Source of the DNA: Manduca sexta
Lineage: Eukaryota; Arthropoda; Insecta; Lepidoptera; Sphingidae
Assembly (NCBI RefSeq): GCF_014839805.1
Contig: NC_051131.1
Coordinates: forward strand, 13,628,913 to 13,692,912
Direction of reading: 5' to 3'
Length of the DNA stretch: 64,000 bases
Each line of letters begins with the position of its first letter. Positions within the stretch are counted from its first letter, which is position 1. Below, piece after piece: positions 22,688-33,042 of the stretch. Position numbers and translations under genes: made by a program. The notes beneath the pieces are model-generated. The model had not been told where the DNA came from and ran no database searches. It was given only the letters and a program-made list of their open reading frames with translations.

Positions 22688-25600
22688 CTATTTAAAAAAC
22701 GAGTCAATAGATTTACAAGGTATTTTAGTCTTCTTAACTGGAGATTCAGATTTCTTCCTCCTTTTAGCACTACTTGTTATAAATAATGGAGTTGCCTTTT
22801 TATTTAATTGCCTATTTAATCTTTGCGCTTCATGGAAATCCAAATGTTCTGCAAATTTCTCTACAGGTATCTTCTTTCCGCATTCAGAGCACATCTCAGT
22901 CACAATATTGTCATTTAGTTTGACTAAGAAGTTGGCTAGCGATTTGGTATCATTTTTAATTACAGGTTCGTCAGTTTTCTTCTTTTTTCGTTTGTCTTCT
23001 GCAGGTGGTATTGGAATAGCATTAACTTTTACTTTATCTTTACGCATTTGTTGGCGGTCTTCATCTCTTAGCTTCAATGCAAGGTGGTAATCTGAATGTG
23101 TTTCAAATTGATCAATAGCCACCTTCTTACCACATTCTGGACAATCGAAAGTTTCTATTTTCTCTACCAAATTTGCGTGACTGTCAACTTCAGTATTGTC
23201 CCGTACATTTGCGGGATTTTCTAAATCATTGTTTTCGGTTTCAGGTTCATTATCAATTTCCACCTTAGTTTTAAGCAATTCCCTAATACTGCTTATACTT
23301 TTTACCCTTATGTCGTCTTGTGGATCGTCTTCAAAGAGCGCTATGCTCTTATTAATTTCATTATTAATCGTAGAACTTGAGTAATCTGTATCATTACTAT
23401 TTTCTCCACATTGAACAACATCACATACAGGTGTCGTAGGTTTTGCTGGCGTATCACATTCATTATTACCCGGTTGCTGGTCACTTTGTTTCAATTTACC
23501 ATTGAGCATTTTAGCAAAAAATGATTCTTGTTTATAAAGACTTGATTCAAATACTGCATCACTTTTTACGGATTTATCTGGGGGCTCTACAGATTTTGTG
23601 TTTTCTGTAGTAACTGTATTGGTTTGGAAGAATTTCTTTAGTATGTAATCTTTATCACAGTTTTTATTGGGTTTCTTTTGCACTTCATTTGGTTTTGCCT
23701 CAGATTCTGATTCTGGTGCATTTTCTTTGTTAACTACCTTGTCCTTTGATGTTCCAGCACCAAAGTAATCTTTTATCTTTTTTGTTTTCTTAGCATCACA
23801 ATTGTCTTCAAATTTTCCAACACTAATGCCTAAGAATTTTATAGGTGCCTTCAGTTTTCGGTTTGCCTCTCCATCTGTAATTAAATTTTGTTCTATAATG
23901 TTTACTACTTGTACTCTAATTTCTATGATTTGAGAGATTCTCTTTTAACAATAGTTATAAAATTGGATGTATATGATATTAAACTTATTCATATTACCTT
24001 TAGGTTTACATCCTTCAGAACTTTCTAGAAGTAACTCCAAAGCTTTATTTGATAACAGCTCACCACACAGTTCATCTTCACTCACAAAATTGTAAGATCT
24101 TGAACTGCTGGTATCCCTACCATCTAGAAGTTGTACAGAGTAGCTAACAACCATTTGTTTTGGCGTCCTATTGTTTTCTAACGCATCTTTTTCTAACCGA
24201 TCTTCTATTTCGTCCCCTAAATCCCTGAGCCATTTCTTTAAGCTGTCCAAGTCATTGACGGCAGATTTGCCTCTTAATTGTTTGCAGCATCCAATGCTTT
24301 TTGGATTGAATCTGGCTTGCACTGGTTCTAGGTCGGTGCCACGTGCTATGTTGTACAACCATGTGCTAAAACATAAAATTATAGGCAAAAAATTTAATAC
24401 AATATTAATTATATCAAAATTATTATTATATTATTTTCTTAATATCGAAAGGATCTTAGCAATTCTCTCGCTATTCGCAGCATATAAAAAGAAAAAGCTA
24501 TCAATTCTCAGTACAAAAGTACATGTAAATACAAACATTGATGTATTAATTTGTAAAGAAAAAAATATGTACCCATTTTTTTCTTCAAACTTCGCTTGGA
24601 GCTCTCTTTCTGTAAATCTTTGAAGTTCAGCCATGGTCTTAATTTTCAAAGTGTCACAAACAATATCCCCGAATTTACCACCAAGGTGCTTCACTTTTTT
24701 CAGAGAAAGTGTACTGAAAGGAAACATCAAAGATAAGTTATGATTTTTTTATTATCATATAATTATCATACATGTTACTTACTTATAAAGTATATTGATA
24801 GAATGTTTCGGCAATATTGTTTGTTTGTTTGGCTTGTTCATACCACAGACAAGTTTTGCCAGAATTTTATTATGAGCGATTCCAGCTGAACACCTGTAGC
24901 CTGGATAAAGGAATTTGTATATGTCAACAAAAAGGAAATTAGTAAAAATTATGTAAAACTCTGGCACAATTTATTTATAAGCATTTTCTTTCTTTGAAAT
25001 ATTACAAATAAACTTAAGAAATATGCTTAATTTACACTATGATAGAATATTTGTAGAGAATAAGTTATTTATTATTACATACTAATATCTGGAGTAGTAA
25101 TGGAGAAAGCTTATCGCTTACCCCATCATCAAGTAAGCTTAATGTACACAAGTATCTCTGCCTATCCCTAGGGTAATTAATATATATTTTTTTATATTGG
25201 CATGGCAACGTAACGTCACTGCGCCTGATGGTAAGTGGAGTGGGGTCCAATAGAATGGCGACTGACGAGAGATGATTACCCCTTGACAGTCGACACAGTT
25301 ATACCAGCCTGTTTGAAACAGACATACAGGCTGATCCTGATCACACACTTAAATGGGCCACTATGAAGAGTTTTAACACTTTGTGTACAGTGGCCGATAT
25401 CTGGGCCGATACAGAATATATCCTATCATCAGCAATATTGTTGTAACTTATCAAGTAAATAAAGAAATAAAAGAAGCAATCTATTACCTGTTTCATTGTA
25501 CACAGCAGCTCTTATCTCACTGACGATAACGGCCCCAATAAGGAGATGTTGTGCATGTTCATAATCAAAGTCAATGGACTCCGCACCACAAGTGTGTACA

Positions 25601-27596
25601 TCAGCCAGGAACTCCTCCACACAGTCGTAGCCCAGGGCGTAAGTGTTGGGGATTATGCTTGCAGTTATCGTGTTTATATTTAAATTTTTTAGTCTCTGTT
25701 GTACCTGAAAATATTAATGATTGGTAATTTACTTCAAATGCTATATGTATGGAAGTATCTAAGGAAGTAGAGGTAGGTAGTGTTCATTTTCTTAAATTAT
25801 TAGATAAACTATTTAGCAAAGATTAGATACATAGGTAACTAAGTCTGAACTTACCCAGCCATAAATAGCTAGGTGCAGATTTTTTGAGAATAATAGAAAA
25901 ACACTAAAATTTTGATAAAAATACTTCAAAATGTTGTTAAATTACAACATTATGCTAAGTGCTTGTTACTAATTGTGCAATATAAAGCAGGCACCAACTC
26001 CAAAAAACTATGTTAATGTACATATAAACAAAAAAATACATTTAAACTGTACCCTGCCTTTTTTGAAGTTGACTAAAGAAAACATTAATTGGAAAGAAGA
26101 TTACATTGCTAGTGTTTTTCCACCACTTTAAAAAAAAATCCCAATCGCTTTTTACGACTTGCTAAGAAATTATTTATTTTATTTGGCTAATTGGTTCAAT
26201 CGGATTGAAGATTGCGTTTGGGATAGTTTATTGAAAACAACTATTAATAATTACTAATTAAGCGATAAATAAAGTGAATATATTTCTGATTCCTAGTTGT
26301 TTTTCAAATTCTATACTATAACTAAATATATTTTTGAAATAATAAATGTACCAGACATTGATACTGACTGGAGCAGTAATGTCTAAATATGCTTCGTCAA
26401 TAGATGCCCTCTCTAACAAGGATGTGAACTTTTGAAGAACTTTGGCCACTTCTTTACCAGCATCCCTGTACCTATAATGAAAGATTTTTTTTTCAGATAT
26501 GAAATCTGATAATGAGCCTTATCGTCCCACATAACAAAAGTCAGTCATTTCAATAAAACTAGGAATATGTTTGTTAGAAGTAAATGCAATAACCACAGAA
26601 CAAATTTAGATGAAAATTGCTCTGGATTAATAAAAGCTACTTTTACACTTAAAAATACATGGTGTATTTTTTTCAGAAAAAGATGTTTTATACAAGTGAA
26701 GTCACAAGCCATACTGTGTTGTGTTAGGTGTTACTTACTTTGTAATATCTGCTTTCCCCCGCTGACAGGGTACGGAAGGCAGTTGTATTTCTGGACATTT
26801 CTCCTTTGCCTCATCACCTCTCATGTGTCTTGTGACTCCCATTGCTCTCGCCACATAATTTACTGCTATGATCCTATAATGTAGCAAATTTTATATTTAA
26901 TGCTTACAAAAAATATATATATTTTATGGAGAATAAAATTAAATGTGAATGATATTCGTACTGTGTTACAATATATCCATATTATTCTAGATTTCGCATC
27001 ACTAAGTAGTTTTTGCTTGCGGCTATACTTTCACGAAAGCTTTTCTGGGGAAAAAAGGCCTGCTGTATATTATCCCAGGATGAAAAGTAGCCTATTTAAG
27101 GACATAGGCTACTTTTTATGGGAAGGTGTAGGGTCTCAAACTGTCTCCATGCCAGATTACATTGAAATCTGTTTGTTGGTTTTTGAGTTTATCGAGTTCA
27201 GGCAGATGGATGCGGTGGGGGACTTCGTTTTATAATATGTAATGATAGATTTTGAGATATTGATAACTGTGACATCGATGAATTATCTAAGATAAACATG
27301 TTACAATTCGATTATGTGACGATATAATGTTCGTTGACATTGTGTGCAATCAGTGAAGGCCTTAGGAGGGGTTGAAAGGAGGCAACCGCATCATCTAGGG
27401 CCGCCACTGTGTGCAATATTACTGTAAACAACAAGCATGATATAAAATAAATACTAATTTACCCTCCACCCTTCCATGGGTTATATTGCACAACGGCTAT
27501 AGGTTTCCCTTTTAATTCAGGGTTTAATTTTTCTTCCACTTGGCAATAAAAACAGTCCATGTCTATCAAAACCACCACTCTATTTTCTGAATCCAT
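22688..27596 (-). CDS. POLH: DNA polymerase eta (Y family, translesion synthesis)
   Basis: Eight coding exons: 27596-27463, 26873-26739, 26471-26357, 25704-25488, 24900-24783, 24713-24573, 24365-23998 and 23874-22688 (stop TAG), 2415 nt, 804 aa. The catalytic core has LIDMDCFYCQVE, VVQYNPWKGGGIIAV and the active-site RASIDEAYLD; the little-finger region has KSIGCCKQLRGKSAV. These match Pol eta rather than iota, kappa or REV1. The long last exon holds FF-type REV1-interacting motifs (KKFFQTN near 491, ESFFAKM near 528), two UBZ zinc fingers (about 654-673 and 738-757) and a C-terminal PCNA-binding box ending SIDSFFK. Pol eta bypasses UV photoproducts at stalled forks. Exon 3 must use an unusual GTCTGG donor to keep frame. 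Two UBZ fingers are unexpected, since human Pol eta has one. Confidence 0.94.
25190..25345 (-). repeat. Dispersed repeat, copy 2 of 5, in a Pol eta intron
   Basis: It has CGCCTGATGGTAAGTGGAGT, TGGGGTCCAATAGAATGGCG, CTGACGAGAGATGATTACCC and CTTGACAGTCGACACAGTTA, close to an exact reverse complement of copy 5 at 50035-50165. Confidence 0.65.
26126..26237 (-). mobile_element. Foldback MITE family (TTTCAATAAA), diverged copy
   Basis: The right end reads TTTGGGATAGTTTATTGAAA, the reverse complement of the terminus seen in the copies at 45555-45703 and 49552-49676, and the inner CAATCGGATTG also matches. The left end has decayed. It lies in Pol eta intron 3. Confidence 0.5.
27010..27240 (-). mobile_element. 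Degraded Helitron-type repeat in Pol eta intron 1
   Basis: On the minus strand it ends near CCGCAAGCAAAAACTACT. Inside are GGGTCTCAAACTGTCTCC and a CTACTTTTCATCC-type segment shared with the other short Helitrons. A local inverted repeat (TAGCCTATTTAAGG and CATAGGCTACTTTTTA) is an added rearrangement. Confidence 0.5.
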
Positions 27597-27699
27597 TTTG
27601 AGTTAAAAACGATTTATCACAGAAGTTCATTTAGAAAAATAAATTAAGTAGTAAAATTGGCTCAAAATTTACATTATACAAGATTATTTACGCGTTTAC

Positions 27700-27707
27700 G
27701 CGCCAAA
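27700..27707. promoter_or_regulatory. E2F-type site upstream of Pol eta
   Basis: GCGCCAAA, the exact reverse complement of the E2F octamer TTTGGCGC (consensus TTTSSCGC), lies 104-111 bp upstream of the Pol eta ATG inside the palindrome-like CGCGTTTACGCGCC. E2F control of S-phase and repair genes is well known in animals; binding here is inference. Confidence 0.45.
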
Positions 27708-27762
27708 CTAAACATGGAATGACAAAATCATGACTGTCATGTGTCAAAAATACTTTTTTAAT

Positions 27763-27788
27763 TATTTTTTTTTTTTTTTTTTTTTTTA
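27763..27788 (+). repeat. Poly(T) tract between FIGNL1 and Pol eta
   Basis: About 25 T residues in a row in the 466-bp gap between the FIGNL1 stop and the Pol eta start, both on the minus strand. It may be a decayed A tail of a retroelement or simple sequence. No element body is recognisable. Confidence 0.7.
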
Positions 27789-28062
27789 TAATTCATCCTT
27801 ATAGGACAGGCTATAGTCTTACGACCATACTGCCTAGTCTTACGTATTTCTTTTCTTCAAATTTAAATTCTTAATATATTGTCTTTCGTAAGTACCCTTA
27901 ATTATTTTCGTAAACAAGCAAGGGAATTGAAATTCATAGTACTCGTATTTGGGATAATAATTTATTACAGGCATGTGAGAAAAACCTTGTATTACAATAA
28001 CAATTTATAACTGTACAAAAAGGAAATAATATACTACCAATATTTAAAAATCATATATTTTA

Positions 28063-31000
28063 TTAAAATCCTTGTCCATAAGTTTTATTCCATTTAACAT
28101 ATTGACCCAAATCGTCTTGGGACACACTGGGTTTAACCCGTTGTAGGGCGTTGATGAAATCTTGTACACAGACTGGACGAACCTGAAACATTAATTGTAT
28201 TTTTAAAATTGAACATAAATTGTTCTCACAATTATTTCGAGCCTGTCGAATGAAATACAAAGTCTACAGTCTTCATTTCAGCACGTGTTTAATGTCGGGA
28301 CTAGCAGCTTATGCAAGTTCGTTGGACGAAGGAAATTTAAGTTGCCATTTGAGAGAATGCCGAGAGAGCCTTTCCACAACTCTGAAATAACTTTTCACAC
28401 TTATTGATAGAAAAAATCACACCTTATCCCGATCGATGCTGACGATCTGCGATAGCGGTACAGACCGTATCGGCCCCATCGCCGCCTCTGAACACAAGGA
28501 CTTCATATCGGCGCCGGAGTACCCGTCCGTGAGGGCTGCTATCTCACCGATGTCGCGTAAATCGAGCTCATTCATCTCATTCTTTAGCAAATTTGTTATT
28601 ATTTGCTTACGAGCCTGTGGACACAAGCAATTCGATTTTATATATATTACTGTCAAAGCCGATAGAGAAATTCAACTTTATTTATATATCCAGATAGTGA
28701 CTACTGTACACAAGGTGTTAAAACCCGCCATTATGGCCCACGTAAGGGTGTCGAGTTCCGGGATCAACCTGTGTATATCCGGTTCCAACAGGCCGGCATA
28801 AGTGTAGACTGCGGAGGAGTAATCATTACTTGTCAGTCGACATTATATTGGACACCACTGCACTCATCATCACTCAATGGGGTCACTTTCCCGTGCTCGT
28901 AAAAAAAACATATTTATAGAATGAAAATAAATCGCTATTTCGACTAAATCGACTTACAAAACCCTAGTTTATAAATAATGCAACAATTACTTACATCCAC
29001 ATCAGGCAGTGGGATGTACAATCGTTTAACGAGCCGCCTTCTTGCTGCCTCGTCCAGTTCTTGCGGCCTGTTTGTAGCACCCACTATAAGGATGCGATCT
29101 TCCTCGGCTGGAAATCACGTAACTGCTTTAGTGCTAAATAAAGTTTAAAATCTGCGGCGATATGGAGGAGCGCGCCTCGTAGAACTTGACTTCTAAATTG
29201 ATATAACAGGTGGTAATCTATAAGATTTCGAAAGGAGGGACAACAAAACCATTGTCCACGCCTGATTCCACCTCTGTACCAAATAATCAATCAGCTTGTC
29301 TATTGTTGAATGCAGGTCTCTCCATGTGAGCCCGATTTAAGTCGCCGCCCCCGATCTAACATGTCATACGTACCAGTAGACGCGCCATCAAATTGCACCA
29401 AAAACTCTGTTTTGATGCGTCTCGTGGCTTCATGTTCCGTGTCACTGCGCTGAGTCAGCAACGAATCTATCTCGTCTATAAATATGACCTGAAATTTTAC
29501 AAAATTGAGATTACGTGGCGGTAGGTATAAATTGGGTCCCTATAATTTCTAATAAGGTTTTTGGCGTTACATTTCATGTTAACAAAATCAAATGGTTCAT
29601 ACAACATAGAAATTTGCATTGATATTGTAAGCAACAAATTGCTGCCATACAACAAATTTTATCCATAATTTTGTATAAAGTTTCTCTGATACTGACGACG
29701 GGGAACAAGAGCCATGTCTCGCGTCCTAAACCCGTGTTCACCTATTCAATGTGATTTGCCCTCTTGACAATACTGACCGCTGGTTGATGACACCTCGCGA
29801 CGGCGAACAGCGCGCGCACCATCTTCTCACCGTCTCCTATCCACTTGGACGTCAGCGACGAAGCCGATATGCTGAAGAATGTGGCGTTACATTGCGCCGC
29901 TACACATTTACCTGTTGAAATTATTTGCCAAATTACGAAAACACTGTGTATAGCAGCAATATTTCTAAAATCTAATCGTAATTCGTAAGGAGCAATACAC
30001 TGTGCAATATTTTAAGTATTTTAGTAACATTACATTAAGGCTGTGCGCGCGTGCGTTTGTGTGTCTGAGTGCGTGTGTATGTGAGAGACAGTGGGTGCAT
30101 GTGTACGTGCGTGCATTTGTGTGTGTGCGTGTGTTTATATGTATGTGTGTGCATGCGTGTTTTAAAGAAACCAATGTTTTTATGAATGCTAAAATTATAA
30201 ATGTTTTGGCGGAGTTAGTAAAAAGATGTTTTTAATTGTAATTATAGATTTAGGACTGACAGGATATACCTATTTTCGAACAAACATTAGTTGTGTATTA
30301 CCAATCAATGTCTTCCCAGTGCCAGGTGGTCCAAACAGTAGTATGCCTTTAGGTGGCCGTCTCAGACCAGTGAATATATCAGGTCTAAGCAGGGGCCACA
30401 CAACTGCCTCCTGGATCACCGATTTGGCTAGCTGAAGGCCAGCTATGTCTTCCCAACCTGAAAGAATTTGTATACTTATTAAAAAGTAATTACAGAAAAT
30501 TTAAAAAGGTTTTTAAAATCTAATTATGTAGAATAGCTGTGTGGAATTAGATTCTTAAAATTGAGACATAATATTTAAAAATAATCTATGAATTAAATTA
30601 ACAAAATAAATAGTCTGAATCTTTCTCATTTCCTCAGATAAGGACTTCCATAAAAAATTTACATACTTATGGGTGTGCCTTTATCAATAATCTCGCTTTC
30701 AATCAATTCAATCATTTTAGGATCAATGTGTTTTAATCTCTCATCTGTGATCTCAGTTTCAACTTGCTCTTGCTTCTCCCTGTAATGATAAAATAGAACT
30801 CCTTATAAAAAATAAATGTAAATTATTAATTTCATTTAAAAAAAAAAAAAAAAAGAAACGGCGGCAGCCTAGATGGGTGTGAACGGACTGCCAAGACGAA
30901 TGTCCGCAGGTTCAAATCCCAAAGGCACACACCTCTGACTTTTCTAAAATCATATAGGTATTCTTCTTTGTGAATTATCGTTCGCTTTAACGGTGAAGGA

Positions 31001-32337
31001 AAACATCGTGAGAAAACCTGCACATCTGAGAAGTTTTCTATTGGAATTTCGAAGGTGTGTGGAGTCTACCAATCCGCACTAGGCCAGCATAGTGGACTAA
31101 GGCCTAATCCCTCTCAGCAGTGGGTTTATCTAATATCCAGCATCCAGCATCCTGTATTATTACAGGGCTGATATGATTATATTAATTTCATTTTACAAAG
31201 TTAGTGTAACCATGAATTTTGAGATTAAGATTTAGGTAAATTATGAGGTTTACCCTGAGTTTGCTGGCTAGAACATTAAGTTCCGTTTGACTCAAATATC
31301 CAATAGTAAAAAAAAAATAAAAAAAAATTGTCTAGACTCTTCTATTTCTGCAAAATGTGCAATGTTTTAAAAACTGTCTATATTATAATATTATATAGCA
31401 AATAATAATCTTACTGAGCTCCAAGCATAGGTGAAATAAATTTTGCCTGAGCCTTCCTGGAGGCTCCAAGAGTCCGCCTTGCTGCTGGATTAGATGCTAA
31501 CAGAGTTTCCTTGGCTGTTTTAAATGTTAGTTTAGCCACATTAGCCTTATGAGCTTTGTTTTCTTCTTCTTCTTTCATAAAAACATCTTCTGTGGGAATT
31601 GATGCTACAACATTTGCAGGCGTTGAAGTTACAACATTTGTAGACGTTGATGTTACATTATTCCCAGAAGTTGAAGGTTGATTGCTTTTTGTTTGTCTCG
31701 GACGTCCGAATCTTGGTTTGAATAATTTTTGGCCTTCATCTGACTTTTGACTTGACTGAGAGACATTATCAAGGTCTTCGTTAGGTTTGGTGTTTATACC
31801 TAAGTTGCAGCTGCATTCAGTTTTCTCAAATACTTTCAGACCTTTATGGTGGGTCTCAGCAGTACATTGACTACATGGAGGCAATAGGCGTTCAAATGCG
31901 GTCACTGCATCGTATTTACTGTAAAGTTAATTGATAATTTATATAGGGATAGTTAGTGCTAACAATTCGTAATGATTAACTAGTATTTATATGGCACATA
32001 CTTCAAAGAACTCTGCCATGTCTTCATGGTACTTGTATCAGTATTTTGTAGCAAAGAATTCGCCGAATCCAAGATGTGGTTAAAAGCAGGTCCATTAAGT
32101 AATTCTTTGTTTCTTTTCCACACATCTTTCAGCAGGATTTGGGATGTTATATTTGACTCACTGCAATAAATATAATGTTAATGAAATGAAGAAATAATTG
32201 CTGTATAAAAAAAGTTGTTAACAGCTGCTATAACACCTTTGCAGAGAGAGTTTATATTGATAAAAAGTTGTTTTATCTAAAACAGATAAATGTTTATCGT
32301 GTGAATTTTCAGGAAGAAAGCCATCTAACTCATTCAT
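28063..32337 (-). CDS. FIGNL1: Fidgetin-like protein 1, AAA ATPase of homologous recombination
   Basis: Ten coding exons: 32337-32237, 32160-32002, 31918-31415, 30779-30667, 30457-30302, 29911-29778, 29488-29374, 29107-28995, 28614-28423 and 28182-28063, 1707 nt, 568 aa. The AAA domain has Walker A GPPGTGKT (335-342), Walker B VIFIDEID (390-397), [16 protein letters not shown] and the C-terminal VRPVCVQDF...VKWNKTYG, which match FIGNL1 better than katanin, spastin or fidgetin. The N-terminal half is low-complexity and carries [11 protein letters not shown]; its FKTA (219-222) fits the FxxA-type RAD51-binding motif of FIGNL1. Human FIGNL1 (674 aa) dissociates RAD51 filaments. A minus-strand AATAAA (28059-28064) overlaps the TAA stop, so the 3' UTR may be very short. 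The gene is upstream of Pol eta on the same strand. Confidence 0.93.
28715..28900 (+). repeat. Dispersed repeat, copy 3 of 5, in a FIGNL1 intron
   Basis: It has AACAGGCCGGCATAA, AGTAATCATTACTTGTCAGT and CATTATATTGGACACCACTG, as in copies 4 and 5. An upstream segment, GTCGAGTTCCGGGATCAACC, is shared with copy 4 only, so this copy is longer. Confidence 0.6.
30040..30165 (+). repeat. Degenerate TG-rich simple repeat
   Basis: Interrupted GTGTGT/GCGTGC runs in the FIGNL1 intron between exons 5 and 6. Any open frame through it is a product of the repeat. Confidence 0.85.
30838..31180 (+). mobile_element. tRNA-derived SINE in a FIGNL1 intron, with target-site duplication
   Basis: A perfect 13-bp duplication, ATTAATTTCATTT, flanks it (30825-30837 and 31181-31193). 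It matches the SINE at 4038-4358 (box B AGGTTCAAATCCC, the core GGTGAAGGAAAACATCGTGA and the GGGCTGATAT tail). It begins with an A run of about 16 bases. It lies antisense to FIGNL1 in the intron between exons 3 and 4. Confidence 0.85.
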
Positions 32338-32388
32338 TTTTGTTGAATATTATGGAATTATCGTGAATAACACAATTTGAAATGATTT

Positions 32389-32396
32389 TTTCCCGC
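32389..32396 (+). promoter_or_regulatory. E2F-type site upstream of FIGNL1
   Basis: TTTCCCGC, a perfect match to TTTSSCGC, lies 52-59 bp upstream of the FIGNL1 ATG and continues as TTTCCCGCGTTACGTCGCC. It is probably in or near the 5' UTR or core promoter. Binding is inference. Confidence 0.45.
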
Positions 32397-33042
32397 GTTA
32401 CGTCGCCGTTACGAAATGTCAAAGTCATCTGTGCAGAGATCTCGTGTTGTCTATTGTAACCATAGAGAAATAGATGTGTATTGAAGTAAAGAAGCATCAA
32501 CACAAAGCCTTAATTTTATTAAATGTCTTTTTAAAAGAGAAAATCATTATATTTACAGCAATTGCATCTCGGAACTTTCTTTAAATAGCATATCCTGTAA
32601 TTGCAATCAATTAAAAATTACACTGGAAATCACACTCGTGTGTTAATATTAAAACGCCTAGAGATTGAGTATATAATTATTGTGCTACATATTAATTTTA
32701 CTTCACAGAAAAGGTAACATTAAATTTCTCTGTTTTTAAATTTAAGAATCTTATAAAATCCTATAGTACTTGAAAATAATAAAACACTACTTTAACTTAA
32801 TAAAGTTGCATGTTTAATTTCCTTGATCTGAGTTGATAAAAAGAGACGACCAAAAACTAATGTCAATTGTGACACAAAATTGTCAAGTTGTTTTTAGATT
32901 TACACCAATAAAAATTATTAAATAAAAATTATTTATTGTGATAAATAGTCATGGAAAATTTCATATAAGTTGCAACATAACATGTGTGAATAAAGGTGTA
33001 ATGTGAAATGTGTTATTGTTTGATGGAATCTTCACATGAAAG
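32397..33042. promoter_or_regulatory. Divergent FIGNL1 / Josephin promoter region
   Basis: The two start codons are about 705 bp apart on opposite strands with no repeat between them, so both promoters lie here. Beyond the E2F-type octamer I found no distinctive motif. Confidence 0.45.

Noticed and set aside
22688..27596. DNA polymerase iota or kappa as the identity of the Y-family gene
   Set aside because: VVQYNPWKGGGIIAV, the UBZ fingers and the C-terminal SIDSFFK box fit Pol eta.
28063..32337. Katanin p60 or spastin as the identity of the AAA ATPase
   Set aside because: The FKTAKE segment and the VRPSVS...WNKT-type C-terminus match FIGNL1, and no MIT domain is visible.
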